Of a stretch of 64,000 bases of DNA, positions 40,702 through 50,857 are shown piece after piece. Within the stretch, counting starts at the first letter, position 1. Every line of letters starts with the position of its first letter. The translations under genes were made by a program, and so were the position numbers. The stretch is from Bacillus velezensis. GTDB lineage: Bacteria > Bacillota > Bacilli > Bacillales > Bacillaceae. Under the pieces are notes generated by a model. That model searched no databases. It was not told the origin of the DNA and saw only the letters and a list, made by a program, of their open reading frames with translations. The stretch spans positions 124,001-188,000 of the forward strand of contig NZ_LLZC01000018.1 of the NCBI RefSeq assembly GCF_001461825.1, read 5' to 3'.

Positions 40702-43131
40702 TTGAGTGAACCGAAAGAAATGACCATTCAAGTGGGGGGCATGACATGCGCCGCCTGCGCTTCAAGAATTGAAAAAGGGCTGAAACGGATGGACGGCGTC
40801 AATGACGCTTCCGTCAATCTTGCGCTTGAGACTTCAAACATTTCCTATCACCCTGACAAAATCGAAGCAAGCGCCATAAAAGAAAAAATTGAAAAACTCG
40901 GCTATCACGTCGTGACGGAAAAAGCCGAGTTTCAGATTGAAGGCATGACGTGCGCCGCTTGCGCCAACCGGATTGAAAAGCGCCTGAACAAAATAGGGGG
41001 AGTTGACAGCGCACCGGTGAATTTCGCACTGGAAACAGTCACCGTTGAATACAATCCGAAAGAGGTGACACCGAAAGAGCTGAAAGAGACCGTGGCAAAA
41101 CTCGGCTACAGATTAGACGAGAAGAAAGCGGTTGATGGAGACGGCGGATTATCCCAAAAGGAGAAAGAGCAGCGAAAACAGCTGATCAGGCTGATATTTT
41201 CTGCCGTTCTCTCCTTTCCGCTTCTATGGTCGATGGTCAGCCATTTTTCTTTTACTTCTTTTATCTGGATGCCGGATATCCTGATGAATCCGTGGCTGCA
41301 ATTCGCGCTTGCCACCCCGGTGCAGCTCGTCATCGGTTGGCCTTTTTATATGGGGGCGTACAAGGCGCTGAGAAACAAAAGCGCCAATATGGATGTTCTC
41401 GTTGCGCTCGGAACGACGGCCGCTTACGCATACAGCCTGTACATGACGATTGCGTCTCTCGGACGAGACGGACATGTTGAGGGGCTTTATTATGAAACGA
41501 GCGCCATTTTGCTGACTTTGATTTTGCTTGGAAAGCTTTTAGAGATGAAAGCGAAAGGCCGCTCATCAGAAGCGATTAAAAAGTTAATGAAGCTTCAGGC
41601 GAAGACGGCGGCGGTTGAGCGGGACGGCAAAGTACAGGTGATTCCGATTGATGAGGTCCGGACGGGGGACATCGTATACGTGAAACCGGGAGAACGCGTC
41701 CCTGTCGATGGCGAAGTGATTGAAGGCCATTCCGCAATTGATGAATCGATGATTACGGGAGAGAGCATGCCTGTCGATAAGTCTCCCGAAAGCAGTGTCA
41801 CCGGTGCGACGATCAATGCAAACGGCTTTCTCAAAATCAGAGCGGTGAATGTCGGGAAAGATACCGCGCTTGCACACATTATTAAAATCGTGGAAGAAGC
41901 CCAAGGATCAAAAGCCCCCATTCAGCGGCTCGCGGATCACATTTCAGGCATTTTCGTCCCGATTGTGCTGGGGCTGGCCGTGCTGACTTTTCTCATTTGG
42001 TATGTATGGGCCGCGCCGGGACAGTTTTCTGAAGCGATCGGCAAATTCATCGCCGTGCTTGTCATTGCCTGTCCGTGCGCACTCGGGCTCGCCACACCGA
42101 CGAGCATTATGGCGGGCTCGGGCCGCGCAGCTGAATTCGGCATTCTTTTTAAAGGCGGAGAGCATTTAGAAAAAACACAGCGTCTGACGACAATCGTACT
42201 GGATAAAACAGGAACGGTGACAAACGGCAGACCGGTTCTGACAGACGCCGTGCCGGCAGCGGGAATGAACGAAGAGGAACTCCTGCGGCTGGCGGCGGCC
42301 GCCGAAACGGGATCAGAGCACCCGCTTGGAGAAGCCATCGTGTCAGGAGCCGAAAAACGGGGGATTGCCATCCCGAAAATCACCCGGTTCCAAGCCCGGA
42401 TCGGTTCCGGAATCTATGCAGAGGCTGACGGCAGAACGATTCTAGCCGGATCAAGACGGCTGATGGAATCAGAACACATTGAACATGAGGCGCTGCTTCC
42501 GCAAATGGCCCGCTTGGAGGCGGAAGGAAAAACGGTGATGCTTATTGCGGCAGACGGCAAAGCGGCGGGGCTTATCGCAGTCGCCGATACAATCAAAGAA
42601 ACATCTCCGGCCGCGGTGAAACGCCTGAATGATATGGGGCTTGACGTCATCATGATGACCGGTGACAACAAAAAGACCGCAGAAGCCATTGCAAAAGCCG
42701 CGGGCATCGGCAGCGTGATCGCCGAAGTGCTTCCCGAACAAAAGGCGGCGGAAATTTCCCGGCTGCAAAAAGAAGGCCGGCGCGTGGCGATGGTCGGTGA
42801 CGGCATCAATGATGCTCCGGCGCTGGCTGTGGCCGATATCGGAATGGCCATCGGCACCGGCACAGATATCGCAATGGAAGCGGCGGATATTACGCTGATC
42901 CGCGGTGACCTGAACGGCATTGCCGACGCCATCGGCATGAGCAGGCTGACCATGAGAAACATCAAGCAGAATTTAGGCTGGGCATTGGGATACAACAGCA
43001 TCGGCATTCCGATTGCGGCATCCGGCTTTCTGGCCCCGTGGGTGGCAGGCGCTGCCATGGCGTTCAGCTCAGTATCGGTCGTGCTTAATGCTTTGCGTTT
43101 ACAGAAGGTGAAAAAAGACAAAATGGGCTGA
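40702..43131 (+). CDS. copA: copper-exporting P-type ATPase CopA
   Basis: 809-residue P1B-type ATPase. Two N-terminal HMA domains (Cys16/Cys19 and Cys84/Cys87), membrane metal site CPC at 457-459, phosphorylation motif DKTGT from Asp501, and the hinge GDGINDAPALA. It pumps Cu(I) out, fed by CopZ. Start is uncertain: TTG at 40702 gives MSEPKE, like B. subtilis CopA, with a purine-rich GAAGAGAGATGAGG ahead; ATG at 40693 has no usable ribosome site. Confidence 0.94.
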   Translation: MSEPKEMTIQVGGMTCAACASRIEKGLKRMDGVNDASVNLALETSNISYHPDKIEASAIKEKIEKLGYHVVTEKAEFQIEGMTCAACANRIEKRLNKIGGVDSAPVNFALETVTVEYNPKEVTPKELKETVAKLGYRLDEKKAVDGDGGLSQKEKEQRKQLIRLIFSAVLSFPLLWSMVSHFSFTSFIWMPDILMNPWLQFALATPVQLVIGWPFYMGAYKALRNKSANMDVLVALGTTAAYAYSLYMTIASLGRDGHVEGLYYETSAILLTLILLGKLLEMKAKGRSSEAIKKLMKLQAKTAAVERDGKVQVIPIDEVRTGDIVYVKPGERVPVDGEVIEGHSAIDESMITGESMPVDKSPESSVTGATINANGFLKIRAVNVGKDTALAHIIKIVEEAQGSKAPIQRLADHISGIFVPIVLGLAVLTFLIWYVWAAPGQFSEAIGKFIAVLVIACPCALGLATPTSIMAGSGRAAEFGILFKGGEHLEKTQRLTTIVLDKTGTVTNGRPVLTDAVPAAGMNEEELLRLAAAAETGSEHPLGEAIVSGAEKRGIAIPKITRFQARIGSGIYAEADGRTILAGSRRLMESEHIEHEALLPQMARLEAEGKTVMLIAADGKAAGLIAVADTIKETSPAAVKRLNDMGLDVIMMTGDNKKTAEAIAKAAGIGSVIAEVLPEQKAAEISRLQKEGRRVAMVGDGINDAPALAVADIGMAIGTGTDIAMEAADITLIRGDLNGIADAIGMSRLTMRNIKQNLGWALGYNSIGIPIAASGFLAPWVAGAAMAFSSVSVVLNALRLQKVKKDKMG

Positions 43132-43150
43132 TGCCTGTTTTGTCTTTTTT
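43113..43150 (+). terminator. copA terminator
   Basis: AAAAGACAAAA and TTTTGTCTTTT arms, overlapping the last copA codons, with a T-run. The stem is A/T-rich. Confidence 0.75.
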
Positions 43151-43151
43151 A

Positions 43152-43214
43152 TTGACACTTTATTCAAAGCCTGCATATAATAGAGAAAACACATATATGA
43201 GTATATGTTCATAT
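43152..43214 (+). promoter_or_regulatory. cadA promoter and CzrA-like palindrome
   Basis: TTGACA (43152), 18 bases, TATAAT (43176-43181). A 20-base imperfect palindrome from ATATGA to TCATAT (43195-43214, 16 of 20 positions symmetric) follows the start point, as expected for an ArsR/SmtB operator. In B. subtilis cadA is repressed by CzrA. Confidence 0.65.
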
Positions 43215-43280
43215 ATATAAATTCGTTTAGCTGTATTGATGTTATGGGAATCCTATTACGGAAAGTAGGGTGAGTCGAAA

Positions 43281-45392
43281 ATGAAAGCAGCCAAAGGTGA
43301 ATTTGTTTTAGACGGACTTGATTGCAGCAACTGTGCAAAAAAAATAGAAAACGGCGTAAAAGCCATTGACGGCATAGACGGCTGTGCTGTCAATTTTGCG
43401 GCAAGCACCATCACGGTCTCAGCCGGCGGCAAAAACGAGCAATGGATGAAAGACGAAGTCGCGAAAAAAGTAAAGTCCATTGATCCTCATGTGACCGTCC
43501 GTGCGAAACATGAAGATAAACCCGGCGAGGATGAATACCGCAAAAAGCTGCACCTGATGTTAGTGAGGCTGGCAGCGGGAGCCGTTTTGGCCGTCATCGC
43601 TTACTTCGCGCACACGGGCGCCGTCCTTGAGTTTCTGCTCTTTTTTGCTTCATATTTGATCATCGGCGGCGATATCGTAGCCAGAGCGGGAAAAAACATT
43701 GTCCGCGGCCAGGTATTTGATGAGCATTTTCTGATGGCGCTTGCCACGATCGGCGCATTTGTGATTCATCAGTATCCGGAAGGCGTCGCGGTCATGCTGT
43801 TTTACCAAATCGGTGAATTGTTTCAGGGAGCGGCCGTCAGCCGATCCAGAAAATCGATCAGCGCGTTATTGGACATCCGTCCTGAGTACGCCAATGTGAA
43901 AACGGAAAACGGCATGGCTGCCGTTCCGCCGCAGGACGTCAAAGTCGGACAGGTCATCGTCGTGAATCCCGGAGAACGGATTCCGCTGGACGGAAAGGTG
44001 CTGAGCGGTTCTTCGATGGTTGATACATCCGCTTTAACGGGCGAATCCGTGCCGAGAAAAGCGGAGCCGGGGCAAGATGTGATGGCCGGATTTATGAATC
44101 AGAACGGCGTGCTTCATATTGAAACCTCTAAAGGATATGAAGACTCTGCCGTGTCAAAAATATTGGATCTGGTCGAAAATGCGGCCGGACGTAAAGCGAA
44201 AACGGAAAACTTTATTACGAAGTTTGCCAAGTATTATACACCGGCCGTTGTCATTGTTGCGGTGCTTCTCGCCTTTTTACCGCCGCTTCTCGTGCCTTCA
44301 GCGGCGCTATCCGACTGGGTGTACCGCGCGCTGATTTTCCTTGTGATTTCTTGTCCGTGCGCACTCGTCGTCTCCATTCCGCTCGGGTTTTTCGGCGGTA
44401 TCGGGGCTGCGTCTAAAGCAGGGGTGCTCGTGAAAGGCAGCAACTATTTAGAAGCGCTCAATCAGGTGGAATACGCCGTGTTTGATAAAACGGGAACCTT
44501 AACGAAAGGCAATTTCGCCGTTACTGATATCAAACCGGCGGCGGGATTTACGAAAGACAGCCTGCTTCAAGCGGCCGCGCTTGCGGAAGTCCATTCCAAT
44601 CATCCGATTGCTTCTTCTATCCGTGAAGCTTACAATCAACCGCTCGCGGCAGACGAGATTGAAGAATATGAAGAAATACCCGGACACGGCATTCGGGTGA
44701 AAACCGGCGGATCAACGATTTTGGCCGGAAATCAAAAACTGATGGCAAAAGAACAAATCGCTTCCGGCACAGCTGAAAACAACGGAACCGTCGTCTATGT
44801 CGCCGTTGATCAGCGGTATGCGGGGGCGATCGTGATCGCCGACGAAATCAAAGAGGACGCCAAACAGGCCATTGCCAATTTAAAAGCGCTCGGCGTGAAG
44901 CGGACAGTGATGCTGACGGGTGATTCAAAGCAGACCGGAGAAGCTGTCGGCCGAGAGCTCGGTATTGATGACGTGTACACAGAGCTTTTGCCGGGTGACA
45001 AGGTAGACCGCGTCGAAGAACTTGAAGCGGCGCTTGCACCGAATGAAAAACTGATGTTTGTCGGCGACGGGATTAATGATACGCCTGTGCTTGCCAGAGC
45101 TGACATCGGAGCTGCCATGGGGGCTCTCGGCTCTGATGCCGCCGTCGAAGCGGCCGATGTCGTCCTGATGACAGACCAGCCGTCAAAAGCAGCCGAAGCC
45201 ATCCGGATTGCACGCCGCACACGCCGGATCGTCTGGCAGAACATCGGATTTGCTTTAGGCGTAAAAATCATTTTTCTCCTGCTTGGCGCATTCGGATTTG
45301 CCACCATGTGGGAAGCGGTCTTTTCAGATGTAGGCGTCACGCTGATCGCCGTTGCCAACGCGATGCGCGTCATGAGAGTGAAAGCGGAATAA
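43281..45392 (+). CDS. cadA: Cd/Zn/Co-exporting P-type ATPase CadA
   Basis: 703-residue P1B-2-type ATPase. One N-terminal HMA domain with Cys15/Cys18 in GLDCSNC, membrane site CPC at 358-360, phosphorylation motif DKTGT from Asp402, and GDGINDTPVLA. The last helix carries the metal-ligand Asp in FSDVGVTLIAVANAMR, typical of Zn/Cd pumps. AAGTAGGGTG precedes the ATG. Formerly yvgW. Promoter-operator and terminator make it monocistronic. Confidence 0.93.
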   Translation: MKAAKGEFVLDGLDCSNCAKKIENGVKAIDGIDGCAVNFAASTITVSAGGKNEQWMKDEVAKKVKSIDPHVTVRAKHEDKPGEDEYRKKLHLMLVRLAAGAVLAVIAYFAHTGAVLEFLLFFASYLIIGGDIVARAGKNIVRGQVFDEHFLMALATIGAFVIHQYPEGVAVMLFYQIGELFQGAAVSRSRKSISALLDIRPEYANVKTENGMAAVPPQDVKVGQVIVVNPGERIPLDGKVLSGSSMVDTSALTGESVPRKAEPGQDVMAGFMNQNGVLHIETSKGYEDSAVSKILDLVENAAGRKAKTENFITKFAKYYTPAVVIVAVLLAFLPPLLVPSAALSDWVYRALIFLVISCPCALVVSIPLGFFGGIGAASKAGVLVKGSNYLEALNQVEYAVFDKTGTLTKGNFAVTDIKPAAGFTKDSLLQAAALAEVHSNHPIASSIREAYNQPLAADEIEEYEEIPGHGIRVKTGGSTILAGNQKLMAKEQIASGTAENNGTVVYVAVDQRYAGAIVIADEIKEDAKQAIANLKALGVKRTVMLTGDSKQTGEAVGRELGIDDVYTELLPGDKVDRVEELEAALAPNEKLMFVGDGINDTPVLARADIGAAMGALGSDAAVEAADVVLMTDQPSKAAEAIRIARRTRRIVWQNIGFALGVKIIFLLLGAFGFATMWEAVFSDVGVTLIAVANAMRVMRVKAE

Positions 45393-45451
45393 TTGTCAAA
45401 GATAATTCGTTTTTCAGGGTTTTCTTAAACAAGGTTGTCTTGGTAAAATAG

Positions 45452-45487
45452 AGAAGCGGGCCATCCGGCATCCGCTTCTTTTTTATT
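45452..45487 (+). terminator. cadA terminator
   Basis: AGAAGCGG and CCGCTTCT arms around a 12-base loop, then a T-run, 59 bases after the cadA stop. Confidence 0.85.
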
Positions 45488-45509
45488 TTAAAAACAATGA
45501 GGTGTCTGA

Positions 45510-46181
45510 GTGAAAAAGAAACAATCGTCTGCGAAATTTGCGGTGATACTGACGTTAATCGTTGTCGTTTTATTTGCGGCCATCGTAATTATTAACAACC
45601 AAACGGAAAAAGCGGGCGAAACAGTCGCCGAACAGCCTTCCATTAAAGGACAGCCCGTGCTCGGCAAAGACAGCGCGCCTGTTACGGTAGTTGAATTCGG
45701 AGATTACAAATGTCCGTCATGCAAAGTATTTAACAGCGATATCTTTCCGAAAATCAAAAAAGATTTTATCGATAAAGGCGACGTGAAATTTTCATTTGTG
45801 AACGTCATGTACCACGGAAGCGGCTCGCGTCTGGCGGCTCTTGCTTCAGAAGAGGTGTGGAAAGAAGACCCGGCATCATTCTGGACTTTCCATGAGAAGC
45901 TGTTTGAAGAGCAGCCGTCAAGCGAACAGGAATGGGTCACGCCTGCATTGCTTGAAAAAACGGTCAAAAGCACCGCGAAAAAGGTTGATCCTGACAAGCT
46001 GAAGGAAAACCTTGATAAAGAGACATTTGCAAAAGAGCTGAAAGCTGACACTGACCTGAATGATAAATTAAACATTACGGCGACACCGACGATTTATGTA
46101 AATGACAAGGTGATTAATGACTTCTCTAAATATGATGAGATTTCAAAAACGATTAAGAAAGAGCTGAAAAATGAAAAATAG
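45510..46181 (+). CDS. bdbD: thiol-disulfide oxidoreductase BdbD
   Basis: 223-residue DsbA-like protein anchored by one N-terminal hydrophobic segment (about 10-29), with active site CPSC at 68-71 and cis-Pro in TATPTIYVN. Oxidises thiols of secreted and membrane proteins outside the membrane, for example ComGC and sublancin in B. subtilis. GTG start behind AATGAGGTG. The 3' end overlaps bdbC by 11 bases. Confidence 0.93.
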   Translation: MKKKQSSAKFAVILTLIVVVLFAAIVIINNQTEKAGETVAEQPSIKGQPVLGKDSAPVTVVEFGDYKCPSCKVFNSDIFPKIKKDFIDKGDVKFSFVNVMYHGSGSRLAALASEEVWKEDPASFWTFHEKLFEEQPSSEQEWVTPALLEKTVKSTAKKVDPDKLKENLDKETFAKELKADTDLNDKLNITATPTIYVNDKVINDFSKYDEISKTIKKELKNEK

Positions 46182-46590
46182 AATCGTATTTTTATATGCT
46201 TCTTGGGTGATAGCTCTTGCTGCCATGCTCGTCAGCCTTTATTTCAGCGAGATCAGAAAATTCATACCGTGCGAGCTGTGCTGGTATCAAAGAATTCTCA
46301 TGTACCCGCTTGTCCTGATTTTAGGAATCGCCACCTTCCAGGGTGACACGCGCGTGAAAAAATATGTGCTGCCGATGGCCGTCATCGGCGCGTTTATATC
46401 GATCATGCATTACCTTGAGCAGAAGGTGCCCGGTTTCAGCGGCATCAAGCCGTGTGTCTACGGCGTGCCTTGCTCATCTGAATATATTAACTGGTTCGGT
46501 TTCATTACCATTCCTTTCCTGGCATTGACGGCATTTATTCTCATTATTATCTGCATGTGTTTTGTCAAAACGGAACGCACGGCAAAATAA
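46171..46590 (+). CDS. bdbC: disulfide-forming quinone oxidoreductase BdbC
   Basis: 139-residue DsbB-like membrane protein with four hydrophobic segments. Redox cysteines are in CELCWYQR near residue 32 and in the loop GIKPCVYGVPCSSEY near residues 90-105. Reoxidises BdbD and passes electrons to quinone. Translationally coupled to bdbD. Confidence 0.93.
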   Translation: MKNRIVFLYASWVIALAAMLVSLYFSEIRKFIPCELCWYQRILMYPLVLILGIATFQGDTRVKKYVLPMAVIGAFISIMHYLEQKVPGFSGIKPCVYGVPCSSEYINWFGFITIPFLALTAFILIIICMCFVKTERTAK

Positions 46591-46620
46591 AGAGCCTGCT
46601 CCATAGGAGCGGCTCTTTTT
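46588..46620. terminator. bidirectional terminator of bdbDC and the metalloprotease gene
   Basis: AAAGAGCC and GGCTCTTT arms with inner GCTCC/GGAGC pairing; T-run on the plus side and A-run on the other. Confidence 0.88.
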
Positions 46621-46623
46621 CTA

Positions 46624-47424
46624 TTATTTGTACCAAGCTTTGTTTGTCTCAATCTGTCTGTTATGGGAGCTGTCCCAAATATCCACGGAATAGGCATAAT
46701 CATAATTCATGACGCAGCGGATGCCGCTGCCTTGGGCGTCATGCTGAAGGCCGAAGTTATGGGAAAACTCGTGCTGTGCCGCTTTCGCCGTGTTGGCCGT
46801 TCCTTGATCAAGGTTCACGCTGAAAGCAGGGCCGCTCGGTTTGCCGTTATATACATACGCGATACCGCCGGCGTCAAAACTTGATTTTGCGGTAAAACCG
46901 ACGACAAAATGATAATTTTGATTTCTGAAGCTGCCTTGGAGATTCGATAAAATCTGAGAACTGTTTGAGCCGGAAGAATTCCAAGCCTGCACGGCCTGTA
47001 CGACGAAATCAATGTTGTGATCACGGTTAAAAGCGACATCCGCCTGCTCCACGATCTGGACGATTCGCGTTTGCCAGTCGCTGTATTTGGCGCGGTATTC
47101 AGCGTCCGCCACCGCCAGCACTCTGACCTTCTGGCTGCCCGTACCGGCTTTAGTTGAGGCTTTATCCTGACTGACATTGGCATTAAATCGTTTCGTGCCG
47201 ACCTGCTTGCCGTTTTCATCCAGAATTTTTGTGTCAACCGTCTGTTCAACTTGGACCGGGCCCTTCAGATCTTTAAAATGATCGGCTTTCGGAAGCGGGT
47301 CCGTATACACCGTTTTCGCCGGCTCCGCATGAGTGTGCGAATGTGTATGGCTTTCGGCTGACGGCAGGCCGGGAATTAATCCGGCGGCCAATAAAACAGG
47401 AAAAACAAGTGAACTGATTTTCAT
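46624..47424 (-). CDS. secreted zinc metalloprotease, metzincin (M84-like)
   Basis: 266 residues. Signal peptide of about 23 residues (hydrophobic core SLVFPVLLAAGLIPG, cleavage after PSA), a His-rich start of the propeptide (SHTHSHTHAE), and a catalytic domain with HEFSHNFGLQHD (His218, Glu219, His222, His228, Asp229) and a Met-turn at CVMNYDYAY (Met239). This is the metzincin consensus HExxHxxGxxH plus Asp. It resembles the Bacillus MpriBi-type M84 proteases as I remember them. One Cys is in the catalytic domain, so no internal disulfide. Not at this spot in B. subtilis 168 to my knowledge. AAAAAGGGGG precedes the ATG. Confidence 0.85.
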   Translation of the reverse strand: MKISSLVFPVLLAAGLIPGLPSAESHTHSHTHAEPAKTVYTDPLPKADHFKDLKGPVQVEQTVDTKILDENGKQVGTKRFNANVSQDKASTKAGTGSQKVRVLAVADAEYRAKYSDWQTRIVQIVEQADVAFNRDHNIDFVVQAVQAWNSSGSNSSQILSNLQGSFRNQNYHFVVGFTAKSSFDAGGIAYVYNGKPSGPAFSVNLDQGTANTAKAAQHEFSHNFGLQHDAQGSGIRCVMNYDYAYSVDIWDSSHNRQIETNKAWYK

Positions 47425-47646
47425 CTCATAACCCCCTTTTTGTTAGAGAAAGTATTCAATGAAACTTCTAATAAACCTTCCATTAAAGTATAAAATAGGA
47501 AAATACTCTCGCTCTCAGCCGTTGCGGGTGAGGTTGTCCCGGATTAGGAATCAGAATCTTTCAAAAATAAGGTTGATTTTAAGAGAAAGCGATTATAAAA
47601 TCTAATGGTCGTCAGAAAATTTAACAAATAAAAAGGAGCATATGGA

Positions 47647-48255
47647 ATGGCCTGGGAGCTGCTTAGTGTAATCGGCATCATTGCGTTTGCGGTCAGCGGA
47701 GCGATTGTTGCGATGGAAGAGGAGTATGATATTTTAGGCGTGTATATTTTGGGGATTGTAACGGCGTTCGGCGGAGGAGCCATCCGAAATCTGCTGATCG
47801 GTGTTCCGGTCTCCGCCTTGTGGGAGCAAGGCGCGTTTTTTCAAATCGCTCTCGCATCAGTTACGATTGTCTTTTTGTTTCCGAAGCTGCTGTTAAGGCA
47901 TTGGAGTAAATGGGGCAACCTATCCGATGCCATCGGGCTTTCGGCGTTTGCCATCCAAGGCGCTTTATATGCCGTGAAAATGGGCCATCCGCTCAGTGCG
48001 GTGATTGCGGCAGCGGTCCTGACCGGCAGCGGGGGCGGCATCATACGGGATCTTCTTGCCGGACGAAAGCCGCTTGTGCTGAAAGCGGAAATTTATGCGG
48101 TCTGGGCCGCGCTCGGAGGGTTAATCGTGGGCCTCGGCTGGGCCGGGGATGCCGCCGGTTTGTATGTGCTGTTTCTTGTGCTTGTGGCATGCCGCATCTG
48201 CAGTTATGTGTTCAGGTGGCGCCTGCCGAATCGTTCCTATCATATAGATCAGTAA
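47647..48255 (+). CDS. yvgT: TRIC/UPF0126-family membrane protein YvgT
   Basis: 202-residue protein with about seven hydrophobic segments made of two similar halves: FAVSGAIVAMEEEYDILGVYILGIVTAFGGGAIRNLLIG and FAIQGALYAVKMGHPLSAVIAAAVLTGSGGGIIRDLLAG. The GGGxxR motif in each half marks the prokaryotic TRIC channel family; related proteins conduct K+, and some members affect glycine uptake. AAAGGAGC precedes the ATG. Confidence 0.88.
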   Translation: MAWELLSVIGIIAFAVSGAIVAMEEEYDILGVYILGIVTAFGGGAIRNLLIGVPVSALWEQGAFFQIALASVTIVFLFPKLLLRHWSKWGNLSDAIGLSAFAIQGALYAVKMGHPLSAVIAAAVLTGSGGGIIRDLLAGRKPLVLKAEIYAVWAALGGLIVGLGWAGDAAGLYVLFLVLVACRICSYVFRWRLPNRSYHIDQ

Positions 48256-48289
48256 AAAACCGATTTCACAAACGAAATCGGTTTTTTTT
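48254..48289 (+). terminator. yvgT terminator
   Basis: AAAAAACCGATTTC and GAAATCGGTTTTTTTT arms, perfect, directly after the stop. Confidence 0.93.
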
Positions 48290-48426
48290 CATAACGGCTT
48301 CTGATAAAAAAAGACGCCCGATATGATAAGAAAAAGGGTATTTGACCATAATGCTGAATAATATGTTGCATATATGTTTGTATGATGAAAGCCGGATTTG
48401 TCAGCTTGATGTCGGAGGTGCCGCTG

Positions 48427-50742
48427 ATGGCAAAACGTGATAAAGAGTGGAAAGAAGAGCAGGAAAGAATCAATTTTGTCATGAAGGAACTGGAACAGAA
48501 ACAAACTCATCTTGAAGCCTCATCGGGCGGATTGAAGCAGGATATTGTGGGCTTGAGAAAAACGTTTTGGGATGATGTCACCGTGAATATGGATGATGCC
48601 CACGAAGCGGCTGAGACATTTTCAAGCATTAAACAGCAGGCAGAAATGCTTTCTGAACGTGAACGGACTCATCGGCTTCAATATCGGCAGCTTCAAAAAA
48701 TCCAAAAGCTGAAAACCTCTCCTTACTTCGGCCGTGTCGATTTTACGGAAAAAGGGGAGTCCTCTTCCGAGCGGATTTATATCGGGCTGACTTCTTTGAT
48801 GGATGAAAACAACGAGCAATTTCTCATTTACGATTGGCGCGCGCCCATCTCATCTCTTTACTATCAATATTCCCCGGGAAAAGCCCGCTATGAAGTTCCG
48901 GAAGAAACGATAGAGGGAGACATCACACTGAAGCGGCAGTTTATCATTAAAAACGGGACGCTTAAAGCGATGTTTAACACGGATATGACGATTGGTGACG
49001 AAATGCTGCAAGAGGTGCTGAGCGGCCATTCCGGACAGCATATGAAAAACATCGTGTCAACCATCCAAAAAGAACAGAACGAAATCATCCGGGATGAAAA
49101 AAGCAAATATCTCATTGTTCAGGGAGCCGCCGGAAGCGGGAAAACATCCGCGGCGCTTCAGCGGGCCGCTTACTTGCTGTACCGCGGGCGCGGGGTGCTT
49201 GATGCCCGTCAGATTGTATTGTTTTCCCCGAACATTTTGTTCAACAGTTATGTGTCCGCCGTATTGCCGGAATTGGGAGAAGAGAATATGGAGCAGGCCA
49301 CCTTTCAGGAATATATCATCCGCCGGCTCGGACGAAAGTTTGATTGTGAAAGCCCGTACGAGCAGCTTGAATATTGCCTGACTGAACAAAACCAGGACGC
49401 ACTTTCCGTAAGGCTCGCAGCCATTGCTTACAAAGCGTCATCAGCTTTCCAGGCCATGATTGACCGCTATGCCGGCTCGCTTTCCGGCTCGGGCCTGATG
49501 TGTAAACAGATCAGCTTCCGGGGAGACATCCTGATTTCAAAAGAGCGGATTGAAGACTATTTTTATTCGCTTGATCAGCAGCTGCCGATTCCGAACAGAG
49601 CGGAGCTGACGGCGGAATGGCTTCTCGCGGAAATCAGCGCTCTCGAAAAAAAGGAGCGTAAGAAGGAATGGGTCTTGCAGGAGAGCGAGCTGCTTGATAA
49701 GGAAGACTATGCTGAGGTTTATCAAACACTCAAGAAGCAGGCGGCAGATGATGAACCTGCATTTGACGACCATCAGCGCGAACAGCGGCTGCTTGGCGCC
49801 ATTATTGTCGGCAAAGCCTTTAAATCGATTAAGCAGGCCGTCAGACGGCTCGGCTTTCTCGATATAAAACGGATGTATCTCGGGCTGTTTTCAGACTGGG
49901 GAGCTGATGAAAAGCCCGATCATTGGGAGAGCATCGGCGCTTTGACCAGAAACGCATTTGCAGAACGGTCACTTCCGTATGAAGATGCCGCTCCGTATCT
50001 GTATTTTCAGGATCTGTTAGAAGGAAAAAGAAAAAACACACAAATGAAGCACGTCTTCATTGATGAAGCGCAGGATTATTCCCCATTTCAGCTCACGTAT
50101 ATTCAGAGCATCTTCCCAGCGGCAAAGATGACGGTGCTCGGTGATGTCAGCCAGGCGATTTATGCCCACACCATTACGGGCCCTTCTTCCCTCGCCGGCT
50201 GCTTTCGCAATGGTGCAGAAAAGTATGTCAGCCTGAAACGGACTTACAGATCGACGCGGCAGATTGTTGAATTTACGAAAGCGCTGCTGGCTGACGGCGA
50301 TGACATTGAGCCTTTTAACCGGAACGGGGAAAAACCGCGTGTTTTGCGGACGGATACAGAAAATGCGCGGCAGGAACAATTGGCGGATACAATCCGGGAG
50401 CTCAGACAAAAAGGCTGGGAGACGGTCGCCGTCATCTGCAAAACGGCCGCGGAAGCCAAAAAAGTGTTTCAGGCGGTCAGCGCCGGGAGCGGTGTCCGCT
50501 TGATCAATAAAGAAAACCAGCCTTTTCAAAAAGGGGTATGTGTCATTCCCGTGTATTTGGCAAAAGGCATTGAGTTTGACGCCGTCATTGCCGCTGACGC
50601 CTCTGCTGCCCAGTACAAAAGCGAACATGACCGTAAGCTGTTATATACGGCCTGTACGCGGGCGATGCATCATCTGACCGTATTGTCTCCGGGAGAACCC
50701 TCTCCTTTTATAAAAGAAGTGCCCGCCGGCTTATTCGTGTAA
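48427..50742 (+). CDS. helD: RNA polymerase-recycling ATPase HelD
   Basis: 771-residue UvrD/Rep-like superfamily 1 protein that binds stalled RNA polymerase and removes it from DNA. A long N-terminal coiled-coil arm (about 1-70) is the HelD hallmark; Walker [10 protein letters not shown] begins near residue 233, Walker B is [11 protein letters not shown] near 545, and motif VI is [12 protein letters not shown] near the C-terminus. ATG at 48427 with GGAGGTG is preferred to an ATG at 48382. Formerly yvgS. Confidence 0.92.
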   Translation: MAKRDKEWKEEQERINFVMKELEQKQTHLEASSGGLKQDIVGLRKTFWDDVTVNMDDAHEAAETFSSIKQQAEMLSERERTHRLQYRQLQKIQKLKTSPYFGRVDFTEKGESSSERIYIGLTSLMDENNEQFLIYDWRAPISSLYYQYSPGKARYEVPEETIEGDITLKRQFIIKNGTLKAMFNTDMTIGDEMLQEVLSGHSGQHMKNIVSTIQKEQNEIIRDEKSKYLIVQGAAGSGKTSAALQRAAYLLYRGRGVLDARQIVLFSPNILFNSYVSAVLPELGEENMEQATFQEYIIRRLGRKFDCESPYEQLEYCLTEQNQDALSVRLAAIAYKASSAFQAMIDRYAGSLSGSGLMCKQISFRGDILISKERIEDYFYSLDQQLPIPNRAELTAEWLLAEISALEKKERKKEWVLQESELLDKEDYAEVYQTLKKQAADDEPAFDDHQREQRLLGAIIVGKAFKSIKQAVRRLGFLDIKRMYLGLFSDWGADEKPDHWESIGALTRNAFAERSLPYEDAAPYLYFQDLLEGKRKNTQMKHVFIDEAQDYSPFQLTYIQSIFPAAKMTVLGDVSQAIYAHTITGPSSLAGCFRNGAEKYVSLKRTYRSTRQIVEFTKALLADGDDIEPFNRNGEKPRVLRTDTENARQEQLADTIRELRQKGWETVAVICKTAAEAKKVFQAVSAGSGVRLINKENQPFQKGVCVIPVYLAKGIEFDAVIAADASAAQYKSEHDRKLLYTACTRAMHHLTVLSPGEPSPFIKEVPAGLFV

Positions 50743-50771
50743 GCCCTTTGCCAAGTGCAAAGGGCTTTTTA
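50740..50771 (+). terminator. helD terminator
   Basis: AAGCCCTTTGC and GCAAAGGGCTT arms, then TTTT, immediately after the stop. Confidence 0.93.
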
Positions 50772-50857
50772 TCATTAGTAATCTTAATCATTGTCATCAT
50801 GATTATATATTTTACTTACATACAAACTTTCGGTAAAGTTTCAATTAGAATATTATT

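Noticed and set aside
42414..43121. 235-codon open frame opposite copA
   Set aside because: Antisense shadow, Ser/Ala/Pro-rich with no recognisable domain; copA is certain on the other strand.
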